From JACKHA01 sp041401985 (GTDB taxonomy: Bacteria > Planctomycetota > Phycisphaerae > Phycisphaerales > UBA1924): 34,904 nt of DNA. The position numbers were made by a program, and so were the translations under genes. The notes below the pieces were generated by a model. That model ran no database searches. It worked only from the letters and a program-made list of their open reading frames with translations, and was not told where the DNA came from. Position 1 is the stretch's first letter. Each line of letters begins with the position of its first letter. The stretch spans positions 1 to 34,904 of the forward strand of contig JAWKTE010000026.1 of NCBI GenBank assembly GCA_041401985.1, given 5' to 3'. Shown here one piece after another: positions 15,659-23,619 of the stretch.

Positions 15659-16468
15659 TTGATCGACCTTGTCGGCAAGCCCATCGCCATCACCGGCGCC
15701 AGCAGCGGGATCGGTGCGGCGACGGCGGTCGCGTGCGCGGCGGCGGGGATGCCGGTCGCGCTGGCGGCCCGCCGCGAGGATCGCCTGCGCGAGTTGGTCG
15801 AGACGATCGAGGCGGCCGGGGGGCGGGCGATCGCTGTCGCGTGCGACGTGGACGAGCCCGCAGACTCTGAGCGGCTGGTCGAGGCCACGGTCGAGGCATT
15901 CGGGTCTGTGTACAGCGTGTTCGCCAATGCCGGGTATGGATTTGAGTCGCGCGTGCTGGAGATGACGCCGGAGCGGATCGAGGCGATCTTCCGGACGAAC
16001 TTCTACGGGACGATGCACCTGGTGTGGGCCGCGGGGCCGCGGATGGTGGAGGCGGGGGCGGGGCACATCCTGATGTGCTCGTCGTGCCTGTCGAAACTGG
16101 CGGTGCCGATGTACGCGGCGTACTCGGCGAGCAAGGCGATGCAGGACCACTTCGGTCGGGCGCTGCGTCTGGAACTGGCCGGCACGGGGGTGTTCTGCTC
16201 GACGGTGCACCCGGTGCAGACGCGGACGGAGTTCTCGGATCGGACGCGGGCCGAGAGCCACGGCAAGGCGGTGATGACCGGGAGCGGCGGGAGCAGCCAG
16301 ACGCCCGAGACGGTGGCGTCGGCGATCGTGCGGTGTCTGCGGAAGCCGCGAGGCGAGGTGTGGACGAGCGTGGGAACGCGGCTGAGTTTTTCGCTGGCGA
16401 CGGCGTGGCCGAGTTTGGCGGATCGGGTGATTGCGAAGGAGTGGAAGCGGCGGGCGGGGAAGAGATGA
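15659..16468 (+). CDS. Short-chain dehydrogenase/reductase
   Basis: A 269-residue classical SDR. The dinucleotide motif is TGASSGIG (12-19), the structural NAG motif lies in VFANAGYGF, the active-site Ser is in CSSCLSK (~141-142), and the catalytic pair is Y155-S-A-S-K159. An Arg in LAARRED after the second strand suggests NADP(H) preference. The C-terminus (SLADRVIAKEWKRRAGKR) is basic and might be peripheral to the membrane. The substrate is unknown. The start is a TTG at 15659, 13 bases after the lipoprotein stop, which fits an operon; no ATG or GTG fits better. It ends within four bases of a dispersed repeat at 16461 and converges on the kynureninase-like gene. Confidence 0.9.
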   Translation: MIDLVGKPIAITGASSGIGAATAVACAAAGMPVALAARREDRLRELVETIEAAGGRAIAVACDVDEPADSERLVEATVEAFGSVYSVFANAGYGFESRVLEMTPERIEAIFRTNFYGTMHLVWAAGPRMVEAGAGHILMCSSCLSKLAVPMYAAYSASKAMQDHFGRALRLELAGTGVFCSTVHPVQTRTEFSDRTRAESHGKAVMTGSGGSSQTPETVASAIVRCLRKPRGEVWTSVGTRLSFSLATAWPSLADRVIAKEWKRRAGKR

Positions 16469-16510
16469 TGGCGGGGAAGGCATCGAGGCAGGAGGCATCG
16501 AGGCATCGAG
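16461..16510. repeat. 50-bp dispersed repeat, copy 2
   Basis: It is 48/50 identical to 261-310 in the same orientation, with the same GGCATCGA units. It begins within the last codons of the dehydrogenase and nearly fills the 54-base gap to the convergent kynureninase-like gene. Confidence 0.85.
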
Positions 16511-16522
16511 TGGGGGATGCGA

Positions 16523-17818
16523 TCAGGCTTTGATGGCTTCGGCCACGATCGACGCCGCTCGGGCCAGTTCGTCCTGCGTCGTGAGGAGGTCGGGGGCGAG
16601 TCGGAGGCAGCCGCGTGCTTGGTCGCCCTCGGCGGTGGTGGGGAGGGGGCGGGCGTCGGCGATGACGCCGCGGGTGCGGAGGCTTTCGGCGGCGGTGCGC
16701 CAGTTGGGAGTGGGGATGGCCAGGAACGCGCCGTACCTGCCAGCGCTCGCGGGATCGGCGCGTTCGACCTCTACCCCGGCGTCGGCGAGGCGATCGCGGA
16801 GGAAGCCCTGCTGCGTGCGGTTGTAGTCGCCCAGGCGCTCGACGCCGATCGCCAGAACGAGTTCGAGCCCGGCGCGGGCCTGGTAGAACGGCAGGACGGC
16901 GGGGGGGCCTTCGAGCCAGGCGTCGCCGCCGGAAGCGAGCGTGGCCTCGTCGCCCTGGGTGTGCGTGCCCGCGTCGTGCAGGGCGAAACAGCCGGTGTCG
17001 AGCGTGCCCAGGGCGTGGCGCCGGGCGACGGGGCGCGGCTCGTCGATGAGGTGCTTCGGGTGGATCGCCAGCCAGGCGGCGCCGGGGCCGGCGTGGGCGT
17101 AGGCGGCGCAGGCGCCGATGGCGAAGTCGGCGCCGGAGCGCCCGAAGTCGAAGGGGATCGCGCCGGCGGTGTGGGAGCAGTCCAGCAGGAGCAGGCCGCC
17201 GACGGTGTGGATCGCTTTGGCGATCGCGTCGATCCCGGTGAGGACCTGGCCTGTCGCGGGGGCGACGTGGCTGGCGACGACCAAGTCCGTGGTCATGGTG
17301 ACGGCGGCGGCGACCTTGGCGGCGTCGATGAAGCCCTGCTCGTCGGGGTCGATCCAGGTGATCCGGGCCCGCCCGCGTGCGGCGTAGGTCTTGAGGATGG
17401 CGTCGGTGGAGTCGGACTCGGCCCGGGTTGCGATGACGTGGATCGGCTTGCCGACCGAGGGCGTGCCGGGGGTGGCGTGGGCGTTGAGCACGGCCCGGAG
17501 GCCTTGGGCGGCGGAGGCCTTGGGCACGATCGCGTCGGGTCGGGAGCAGGCGATCAGGCGGGCGACGCGGGCGCGGAAGGCGTCCACTTCGGCCCGCCAT
17601 CGCGCCCAAGGATCGCTCGGGTTGTCGTACCAGGCGTCGAGAGCCTCGCGCACGTCGTCGGCGGTGCGGTCGAGGGGGCGGGCCAGCGTGTGGTGGGCCA
17701 GGTGGATGCTGCCGGGCTTGAGGGCGCGGGCGAAGAGCGGGCGGACGTGGCGTGCCAGGGCGTCTTCGGTGAGGGGCCCTGAGCCGAGGGGGGCGACGGC
17801 GTCGGCGATCGTGTGCAT
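16523..17818 (-). CDS. Kynureninase-like PLP-fold protein lacking the catalytic lysine
   Basis: A 431-residue protein of the aminotransferase class V fold closest to kynureninase. Family landmarks are clear: GSIHLAHHTLARPL, AWYDNPSDPWARWRAEVDAF, LVVASHVAPATGQVL, LLLLDCSHTAGAIPFDFG (the cofactor-region Asp and His kept), HALGTLDTGCFAL and LEGPPAVLPFYQARAGLEL. In kynureninases the next element reads GCTYKYLNGGPG with the Schiff-base lysine; here it is GACAAYAHAGPG, so Ala239 replaces the lysine without a gap. The codons are plain GCC and there is no frameshift. It cannot therefore be a normal PLP enzyme; it may be a cofactor-free binding protein or a pseudoenzyme. The start ATG 17818 fits the alignment; the frame is open further upstream but that part is antisense to comEA and mfd. 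No other tryptophan-degradation gene is nearby. Confidence 0.82.
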   Translation of the reverse strand: MHTIADAVAPLGSGPLTEDALARHVRPLFARALKPGSIHLAHHTLARPLDRTADDVREALDAWYDNPSDPWARWRAEVDAFRARVARLIACSRPDAIVPKASAAQGLRAVLNAHATPGTPSVGKPIHVIATRAESDSTDAILKTYAARGRARITWIDPDEQGFIDAAKVAAAVTMTTDLVVASHVAPATGQVLTGIDAIAKAIHTVGGLLLLDCSHTAGAIPFDFGRSGADFAIGACAAYAHAGPGAAWLAIHPKHLIDEPRPVARRHALGTLDTGCFALHDAGTHTQGDEATLASGGDAWLEGPPAVLPFYQARAGLELVLAIGVERLGDYNRTQQGFLRDRLADAGVEVERADPASAGRYGAFLAIPTPNWRTAAESLRTRGVIADARPLPTTAEGDQARGCLRLAPDLLTTQDELARAASIVAEAIKA

Positions 17819-17922
17819 AGGCAATCTTCCGCGCCCGGCGGGGCGGGGCAAGGGGGGCGGACGCGGCGGGCAGCAATTGGCGCACAAACGCGTCCGTGGC
17901 GTACGGGTTTCGGGAACGGAAC

Positions 17923-17975
17923 GCGGAGGTGGCGGAGGGGAGGCGGAGGACGCGGAGGGGGATGCGGGGGGAGGG
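17923..17975. repeat. GCGGAGG short tandem repeat
   Basis: Five GCGGAGG/GCGGGGG units spaced 9-12 bases apart on the plus strand, in the 220-base gap between the divergent kynureninase-like and comEA genes. Confidence 0.6.
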
Positions 17976-18024
17976 AGCGGATGCTGGGGTTCGGGTTCGG
18001 GATGCTTGGCGACGAACGCACGGG

Positions 18025-18030
18025 TAGACT
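18025..18030 (+). promoter_or_regulatory. TAGACT box just upstream of comEA
   Basis: A -10-like hexamer ending eight bases before the ATG at 18039. As at murJ, mazG and 30811, the spacing suggests a leaderless transcript. Confidence 0.45.
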
Positions 18031-18038
18031 GCGCGGCG

Positions 18039-18680
18039 ATGTCCGAGCCTGTGCAGGCCAATCCGCCGCGTCGCCGCGAGGGTGCGCTCGACTGGACGAT
18101 CACGCCCGCCAAGTGGGGGGCGATCGGGATCATGGCGGCGCTCGGGGCCGGTGGGCTTGGCTGGTCGATCGTGCGCGATGTGGCCGGGCCGGGCGTGCGG
18201 GCCGGTGCTGGTGGTTTGGGTGCGGAGCCGATGGCGGGTGAAGGCGAGCCGGTCGGCGGGTCGAGCCGGAGTGACGGGGACGGTGCGTTCGAGTCGGCGA
18301 TGATCGGCGGGGCTGGCGGGACTGGCGAGTTGTACGGCCCGATCGCGCCGAGCGAGGCGCCGCCGCTGCGGCTCGTGCCGATTGGGCCGGGGGGCGATGC
18401 GCCCCGTGCGACGCCGACACCTGCGCCTGCGTCGGGCCGGGAGGCGTCGGGGGCTGATGCCGGTGGCGGCGTCGCGCAGATGATCGACATCAACACGGCG
18501 TCGGCGGCGGAACTCGAGTTGCTGCCGGGCATCGGCCCGAGCCGAGCGCGGGCGATCGTCGAGGATCGGCGGGCCAACGGGGCGTTCCGATCGGTCGATG
18601 ATCTAGATCGCGTGCCGGGGATCGGTTCGGCGACGGTGGACGGGCTGCGGGCGTTTGCCACGGCGCGAGCGCCGTCGTGA
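18039..18680 (+). CDS. ComEA-like helix-hairpin-helix protein
   Basis: A 213-residue protein. After ~25 cytoplasmic residues it has one membrane helix (AKWGAIGIMAALGAGGLGWSIV), then ~90 residues of Gly/Pro/Ala-rich spacer, and a C-terminal double helix-hairpin-helix at ~148-210: IDINTASAAELELLPGIGPS, RARAIVEDRR, then VDDLDRVPGIGSATVDGL. This is the ComEA architecture: a membrane-anchored protein that binds incoming double-stranded DNA outside the cytoplasmic membrane during uptake. No comEC or pilus genes are in the window, so a role in natural transformation is only inferred. No Shine-Dalgarno is visible; a TAGACT box sits eight bases upstream. Confidence 0.85.
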   Translation: MSEPVQANPPRRREGALDWTITPAKWGAIGIMAALGAGGLGWSIVRDVAGPGVRAGAGGLGAEPMAGEGEPVGGSSRSDGDGAFESAMIGGAGGTGELYGPIAPSEAPPLRLVPIGPGGDAPRATPTPAPASGREASGADAGGGVAQMIDINTASAAELELLPGIGPSRARAIVEDRRANGAFRSVDDLDRVPGIGSATVDGLRAFATARAPS

Positions 18681-18728
18681 GTCCCGTCGTGGGCCCCCTC
18701 CGGCGTAAGAGGCCGCGGCCTCGGGGCG

Positions 18729-18734
18729 TAGACT
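18729..18734 (+). promoter_or_regulatory. TAGACT box upstream of mfd
   Basis: The same hexamer as upstream of comEA, here ~120 bases before the chosen mfd start and 48 bases before an alternative in-frame ATG at 18783. Confidence 0.3.
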
Positions 18735-18854
18735 TGGCTCGATCTGCTTGCGGGCCCTCGTGGGGCAAGGCGTTGGACGCCGATGCCCGGCGCGGGCGTG
18801 CGCGCGTTTTTGGTTCCGCCGGCTTCGAGCGTTGCCGGGCCCGTCTGTATCGCC

Positions 18855-21800
18855 ATGTCCACGCCGATGAGCAAGCCCGACGCCGATCTGATCCGCCTGA
18901 TCCTCGGGGCGCCGGTGGTGGCGTCGCTGTGTGATGCGCTGGACCGGCGGACGCGATGCGTGGTGGCGGGCGGGGCCGGGTCGCTCGCGGCGTTGGTCTC
19001 GGGCGCGATCGGAGCGAGGACGGGGCGCGCGGTGCTTCTCGTCGTTGCCCATGCCGACGAGGCGGAAGAGGCGGCGGCGGAACTCGAGTCGCAGGGCTTG
19101 TCGCCCGTGCTGCTGCCGGCGATGGAGGAACTGCCCGGCGAGAGCGGGGCCAGCGGCGAGTTGCTGGCGGCCCGGATCGCCGCGGTGCGGGCGATGATCG
19201 CGGCTGGGGATGCCGCCGGGCGCGGCACGCCCGCCGAGGACGCCGCGGAGAACTCGCGCGCGCCCTCGCCGTTTATCCTCATCGCTCCGATCGCCGCGCT
19301 CATGCAGGCGGTGCCGCGGCCGGAGGCGATGGGGTCGCTGTGCCTGACGATCGAGCGTGGGCAGCGGATCGAGCCGGCCAGGCTCATCGAGTGGCTCGAG
19401 GCCGCCGGGTTTTCGCGGACGGATGCGGTCGAGGAGCCGGGCGAGTACGCGGTCCGCGGCGGGATCGTCGACATTTTCCCGCCCTTTGCTCCGACGCCGG
19501 CGCGGGCGACGGGAGGGCCTGAATCCGGCGGGCGAGGGGCGTCGCGCGTGGCGAGCAGCGCGGGCGTGCCGATTCGCCTGGATTTCTTCGGCGACGAGAT
19601 CGACCGCCTCACCGAGATCGACCTGGGCACGATGGGGTCGGACCGCGCGATCGACGCGGCCGAGGTGCTGGCCGCGGGCGGCAAGGCTCTGCAGGCGGTT
19701 GGCGACGCGGGGGTGAACGCGGTCGAGTTGCTGCCGCGCGGCACGATCGGCGTGCTGGGCGAGACGATGGAAGTCGTCGAGCAGGGGCGGGGGTACTACG
19801 AGAGGCTTGTCGACAGCCGCGGCGTGTTCGGGCCGCCGGCGGTGCTGGCGCTGATCGAGAGACTCCACGCGGTCGCGGAGATCAACCAGTTCTCCGCGGG
19901 CAGCGGGGGTGAGCGATTCGCGCTGCCGGCGGCGACGCTGCCAGAGTTTGCGCGCGACATCGGCGAGGCGATCGGGGAACTGGCGGGGCTCGCCCAGGGA
20001 ACGCTGGTTGACGGATCAGGCGGATCGGGTGGCACGCCCACGCGCAGCGCGGGCGTGGAGGACGCCCACAACATCTGGGTCTGCACCGACAACCCCGGCG
20101 AGCAGGCCCGCCTGCGCGAACTGGTCTCGCAGCACGCGCCGGATCGTTCGGGAGACATCGAGACGCGCGCGTGCTATGTGCATCGCGGGTTTGTCTGGGG
20201 CGCAGAGCCCGACGCGCGAGCGTCGGGTCCGGGCGAGCCGGATGGCAACGCGCGAACCGCGGGGGCCGACCGCGACGCTCGCGCGTCGGGCTCTGCGCCG
20301 GTGCGTGTCCGCGAGGGGCGTCCGACGCTGGTCGTGCCGTACAACGAACTGCTGCACAGGTTCCATGCCCGCCGGGCCCGCAGCGGGATCAAGTCCGCGC
20401 GGGCCATGGACACGTTCCTGGACTTCAAGGTTGGGGACTACGTCGTCCACGCCGACCACGGCATCGCCCTGTTCTCCGGCCTCTCGCTCATGCCCGCGCG
20501 GCGTCTGCCGGGGCACGGCAAGTCGGCCAAGCAGGTGCTCGACGAGGCGACGGGCCAGAACGAAAAGCAGAAGCAGAAGCGGGCCCGCAAGCCCCGCGGC
20601 GATGGGCAGGAAGACGCCGCCCGCGACGACCTCGAGGAGTACCTCACCCTCGAGTTCGCCGGTCGCAGCCGCCTGCACGTGCCGGCGACGCAGATCGACC
20701 GCGTGCAGAAGTACGTCGGCGGGTTCGCGGGCAAGCCGCCGCTCTCGACCCTGGGCGGCACACGCTGGAAGGCCCAGAAGGAGCGCGTCGCCGAGAGCGT
20801 CCGCGATCTGGCCGCCGAACTGCTCCGCGTCCGGGCGGCCCGCGAGGGCCTGGGCGGGACGCGCTATCCCGCCGACACCGTCTGGCAGAGCGAGTTCGAG
20901 GCCGAGTTCCCGTACGAGGAGACCGAGGACCAACTGGCGGCCCTCGAGCAGATCAAGGGCGACATGGCCCGCCAGCGCCCGATGGACCGCCTGATCTGCG
21001 GCGATGTGGGCTTCGGCAAGACCGAACTGGCGATCCGGGCGGCGTTCAAGGCGTGCGAGTTCGGCAAGCAGGTCGCGGTGCTGGTGCCCACGACCGTGCT
21101 GGCCGAGCAGCACGAGCGGACGTTCCGGGCCCGCTTTGCCGACTATCCGTTCCGCGTCGAGAGCCTGTCGCGGTTCAAGACGACCAAGGAGGTCAACGAC
21201 ACGCTGGCGGCCCTGCGAAAGGGCCAGGTCGACGTGGTCATCGGCACGCACCGCCTGCTGTCGAAGGACGTCCGCTTCGCCGACCTCGGGCTGGTCGTCG
21301 TGGACGAGGAGCAGCGGTTCGGCGTCGAGCACAAAGAACGCCTGCTGCAACTGCGGATGACGGTGGACGTGCTGACGCTCTCCGCCACGCCCATCCCCCG
21401 CACGCTGCACATGGCCCTGCTGGGGATCCGCGACATCGCGAGCCTGACCACGCCGCCGGCCGACCGTCGCGCCATCGTCACCGAGGTCATCCCATACAAC
21501 ACGCGAAGGATCACGCAGGCGATCCGGCGCGAACTGGCCCGCGAGGGCCAGGTCTTCTTCGTCCACAACCGCGTGCACAACATCGAGCGGATCGCCGACG
21601 AGGTCCGGGCCATGGCCCCGGGCGCGACCGTCGCGATCGGGCACGGGCAGATGCCCGATGGCGAACTGGAGCAGGTCATGCTCCGGTTCATGCGCCGCGA
21701 GGCCGACATCCTGGTGTCTACGACCATCATCGAGTCGGGCATCGACATCCCGACCGCCAACACGATGATCATCAACGACGCGGACCGCTTCGGGCTTGCG

Positions 21801-22640
21801 GAACTGCACCAGTTGCGGGGGCGCGTGGGGCGGAGCAAGCACCGGGCGTACTGCTACCTGCTGCTGCCCGCGGACCGGACAATCAACGAGGTGGCCCAGA
21901 AGCGCCTGAAGGCGATCGAGCAGTACTCGATGCTCGGGGCCGGGTTCAAGATCGCGATGCGCGACCTGGAGATCCGCGGAGCGGGGAATCTGCTGGGGGC
22001 GGAGCAGTCCGGGCACATCGCGGCGGTCGGCTACGAGATGTACTGCCACCTGCTCGAGGAGGCGGTGCTGGAACTCAAGAACGAGAAGCCCCCGCCCGCC
22101 CCGAGCGGCACAACGGTCGAACTGGGCCTGGGGGGGCTCATCCCGCGCGCGTACATCCCCTCGGACCAGCGCCGCCTGGAGGCGTACCGCCGGCTGGCGG
22201 TGGGGGCGACGTTGGACGATCTTGCACGCACGCGCGACGACCTGACGGCGGCGTACGGCGCGCCGCCCCGGGCCGTCGACCGCCTGTTCGCCCTGGCCGA
22301 GATCCGGGTGCTGGCCGCGGGGCTGGGGGTGCGGGCGGTGACGATCCGGGAGAGCGACATCGTGTTCCGGGCGGAAGACCCCGGGCCGGTCGCCGAGCGA
22401 TTGCGTGCGGGCGACGGGGGCGGGTCGATCAGCGTGCTGCCGCCGCGCGCCGTGGACCAGTTGTCGGAGGTCTACTTCCGCGTGCCCCCGGCGTACTTCG
22501 AGGGCCCGACACTGCTGCGGGTGCTGGCCAGGCGTCTGTCGCCGGACTTGACGCGTCCCGGCGCCGCCCACGGGTCGGCGGATGGGACGCGGCGAGCGCC
22601 GCGGCCGGTCGGGACGCCGGGCAGCGGGGGGCGGGGGTGA
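18855..22640 (+). CDS. mfd: Transcription-repair coupling factor Mfd
   Basis: A 1261-residue protein (E. coli: 1148) that removes stalled RNA polymerase and recruits UvrA. In order: a UvrB-like N-terminal module (to ~400; VRGGIVDIFPP), the RNA-polymerase-interacting domain starting at VGDYVVHADHGIALFSG (~526), the RecG-like motor with Walker A GDVGFGKTE (K722), DEEQ (817-820), TLSATPIPRTLHMAL and HQLRGRVGRSKHRAYCYLL, and the C-terminal TRCF domain (~1095-1230). The extra length comes from low-complexity insertions: ~213-238; one around 395; one at ~449-482 encoded by a perfect palindrome; a basic loop KQKQKRARKPRGDG inside the polymerase-binding domain; and the tail. ATG 18855 (MSTPMSKPDADLIRL) is chosen; ATG 18783 and 18867 are in-frame alternatives. 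Confidence 0.95.
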   Translation: MSTPMSKPDADLIRLILGAPVVASLCDALDRRTRCVVAGGAGSLAALVSGAIGARTGRAVLLVVAHADEAEEAAAELESQGLSPVLLPAMEELPGESGASGELLAARIAAVRAMIAAGDAAGRGTPAEDAAENSRAPSPFILIAPIAALMQAVPRPEAMGSLCLTIERGQRIEPARLIEWLEAAGFSRTDAVEEPGEYAVRGGIVDIFPPFAPTPARATGGPESGGRGASRVASSAGVPIRLDFFGDEIDRLTEIDLGTMGSDRAIDAAEVLAAGGKALQAVGDAGVNAVELLPRGTIGVLGETMEVVEQGRGYYERLVDSRGVFGPPAVLALIERLHAVAEINQFSAGSGGERFALPAATLPEFARDIGEAIGELAGLAQGTLVDGSGGSGGTPTRSAGVEDAHNIWVCTDNPGEQARLRELVSQHAPDRSGDIETRACYVHRGFVWGAEPDARASGPGEPDGNARTAGADRDARASGSAPVRVREGRPTLVVPYNELLHRFHARRARSGIKSARAMDTFLDFKVGDYVVHADHGIALFSGLSLMPARRLPGHGKSAKQVLDEATGQNEKQKQKRARKPRGDGQEDAARDDLEEYLTLEFAGRSRLHVPATQIDRVQKYVGGFAGKPPLSTLGGTRWKAQKERVAESVRDLAAELLRVRAAREGLGGTRYPADTVWQSEFEAEFPYEETEDQLAALEQIKGDMARQRPMDRLICGDVGFGKTELAIRAAFKACEFGKQVAVLVPTTVLAEQHERTFRARFADYPFRVESLSRFKTTKEVNDTLAALRKGQVDVVIGTHRLLSKDVRFADLGLVVVDEEQRFGVEHKERLLQLRMTVDVLTLSATPIPRTLHMALLGIRDIASLTTPPADRRAIVTEVIPYNTRRITQAIRRELAREGQVFFVHNRVHNIERIADEVRAMAPGATVAIGHGQMPDGELEQVMLRFMRREADILVSTTIIESGIDIPTANTMIINDADRFGLAELHQLRGRVGRSKHRAYCYLLLPADRTINEVAQKRLKAIEQYSMLGAGFKIAMRDLEIRGAGNLLGAEQSGHIAAVGYEMYCHLLEEAVLELKNEKPPPAPSGTTVELGLGGLIPRAYIPSDQRRLEAYRRLAVGATLDDLARTRDDLTAAYGAPPRAVDRLFALAEIRVLAAGLGVRAVTIRESDIVFRAEDPGPVAERLRAGDGGGSISVLPPRAVDQLSEVYFRVPPAYFEGPTLLRVLARRLSPDLTRPGAAHGSADGTRRAPRPVGTPGSGGRG
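20199..20299. repeat. In-frame palindromic element inside mfd
   Basis: Arms 20199-20225 and 20273-20299 are perfectly complementary over 27 bases with a 47-base spacer. The 101-base element stays in frame and encodes an Ala/Asp/Gly/Arg/Pro-rich stretch in which DARASG occurs twice (about residues 449-482). A smaller imperfect palindrome at 20033-20057 lies 140 bases upstream in the same gene. Confidence 0.85.
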
Positions 22641-22785
22641 GCCGGCGCGGGTTATGGGTCGGCCCTGAACGGAATCTTTGCAAAAACAGCCCCTCGCGGG
22701 CCTCAGACGACGAATAATAGTGATCGGTCCTGTCCGTCCGTTCGGCGGGGCCGACGCGTGTTCGTTTCGTGCAGGGACGCTTGCC

Positions 22786-23511
22786 ATGACCCGCATGGGC
22801 GATGAAGGAAGCCTTGGACGCCTGCCCGGGCGGTTGTCGCTGGATCGCGACATCGTCCAGTTGCGCCGGCGTCTGATCCGCGAGGCGGCCACCGCGATCG
22901 AGATGCTCGAGGCGGCGGTGGCCCTGCTGGGCGAGCCGGACCGGGACCGCATCGCGGCGGTGCTGCGACGCGACGACATCGTCGACGCGGAAGAGGTCTC
23001 GATCGAGGAGGCGTGCGTCCGCATCATCGCGTTGCAGCAGCCGCTGGGGCGCGACCTGCGCATCCTGACGTTCATCCTGAAGGTCAACGCCGACGTCGAG
23101 CGTGTGGCCGACCACGCCTGCTCGCTGGCCAAGATCGCCAAGAAACTCGCCGGCCCGTTCCCGCTGGAACTGCCGATGGCGCTCAAGGAACTGACCGAGC
23201 GCGTCCCGCTGATGTGCCAGAAGCTCATGCGGGCGGTGCTGGACGAGGACGTGGCCTCGGCCCGGGCCGTCGTGCGTCAGGACGAAATCATCGATTCGGT
23301 CAACCGGCGCCTCTTCGGCGAGGTCGTGGACATGATGGCCGCCGAGTCCAGTCGGCGCGAGACGCTGGCCAACGGCCTGCACCTGCACCGGGCCGGACGG
23401 GAACTCGAGCGGGTCGGCGACCTGATGGGCAGCATCGCCGAGTACGTCGTGTACCTCTCGACCGGCTCGATCATCCGGCACGAGCAGCGTCGCCAGGCCG
23501 AGTCGGCATAG
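22786..23511 (+). CDS. phoU: PhoU-family phosphate regulator
   Basis: A 241-residue all-helical protein with two PhoU repeats. Each half carries the metal-binding E/DxxxD pattern: RILTFILKVNADVERVADHACSLAK in the first and NGLHLHRAGRELERVGDLMGSIAEYV in the second. PhoU restrains phosphate uptake and signalling through the Pst transporter and the PhoR kinase; those genes are not in the window. ATG 22786 follows AGGGA at eight bases; the frame is open to 22678 but the extension does not resemble PhoU. The 145-base gap after mfd holds a locally AT-rich stretch (GAATAATAG around 22712-22720) that may be promoter, although no clear Pho box is seen. Confidence 0.9.
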   Translation: MTRMGDEGSLGRLPGRLSLDRDIVQLRRRLIREAATAIEMLEAAVALLGEPDRDRIAAVLRRDDIVDAEEVSIEEACVRIIALQQPLGRDLRILTFILKVNADVERVADHACSLAKIAKKLAGPFPLELPMALKELTERVPLMCQKLMRAVLDEDVASARAVVRQDEIIDSVNRRLFGEVVDMMAAESSRRETLANGLHLHRAGRELERVGDLMGSIAEYVVYLSTGSIIRHEQRRQAESA

Positions 23512-23619
23512 GTCGGATCGACGCCCGATCATCAGATCGCCACGCGTACCCCGCATCACCGGTCGCGGCCGACTCCATCGCCTGCCGAGACAGGTTGCCC
23601 GGTGGCCGTGGCGGCTCGC

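Noticed and set aside
17819..19744. In-frame upstream extension of the kynureninase-like gene.
   Set aside because: It is antisense to comEA and the start of mfd and is low-complexity; family sequence begins at ATG 17818.
20016..23228. A minus-strand open frame of over 1000 codons opposite mfd and phoU.
   Set aside because: Mfd and PhoU are certain on the plus strand; long antisense frames are expected from GC-rich third positions.
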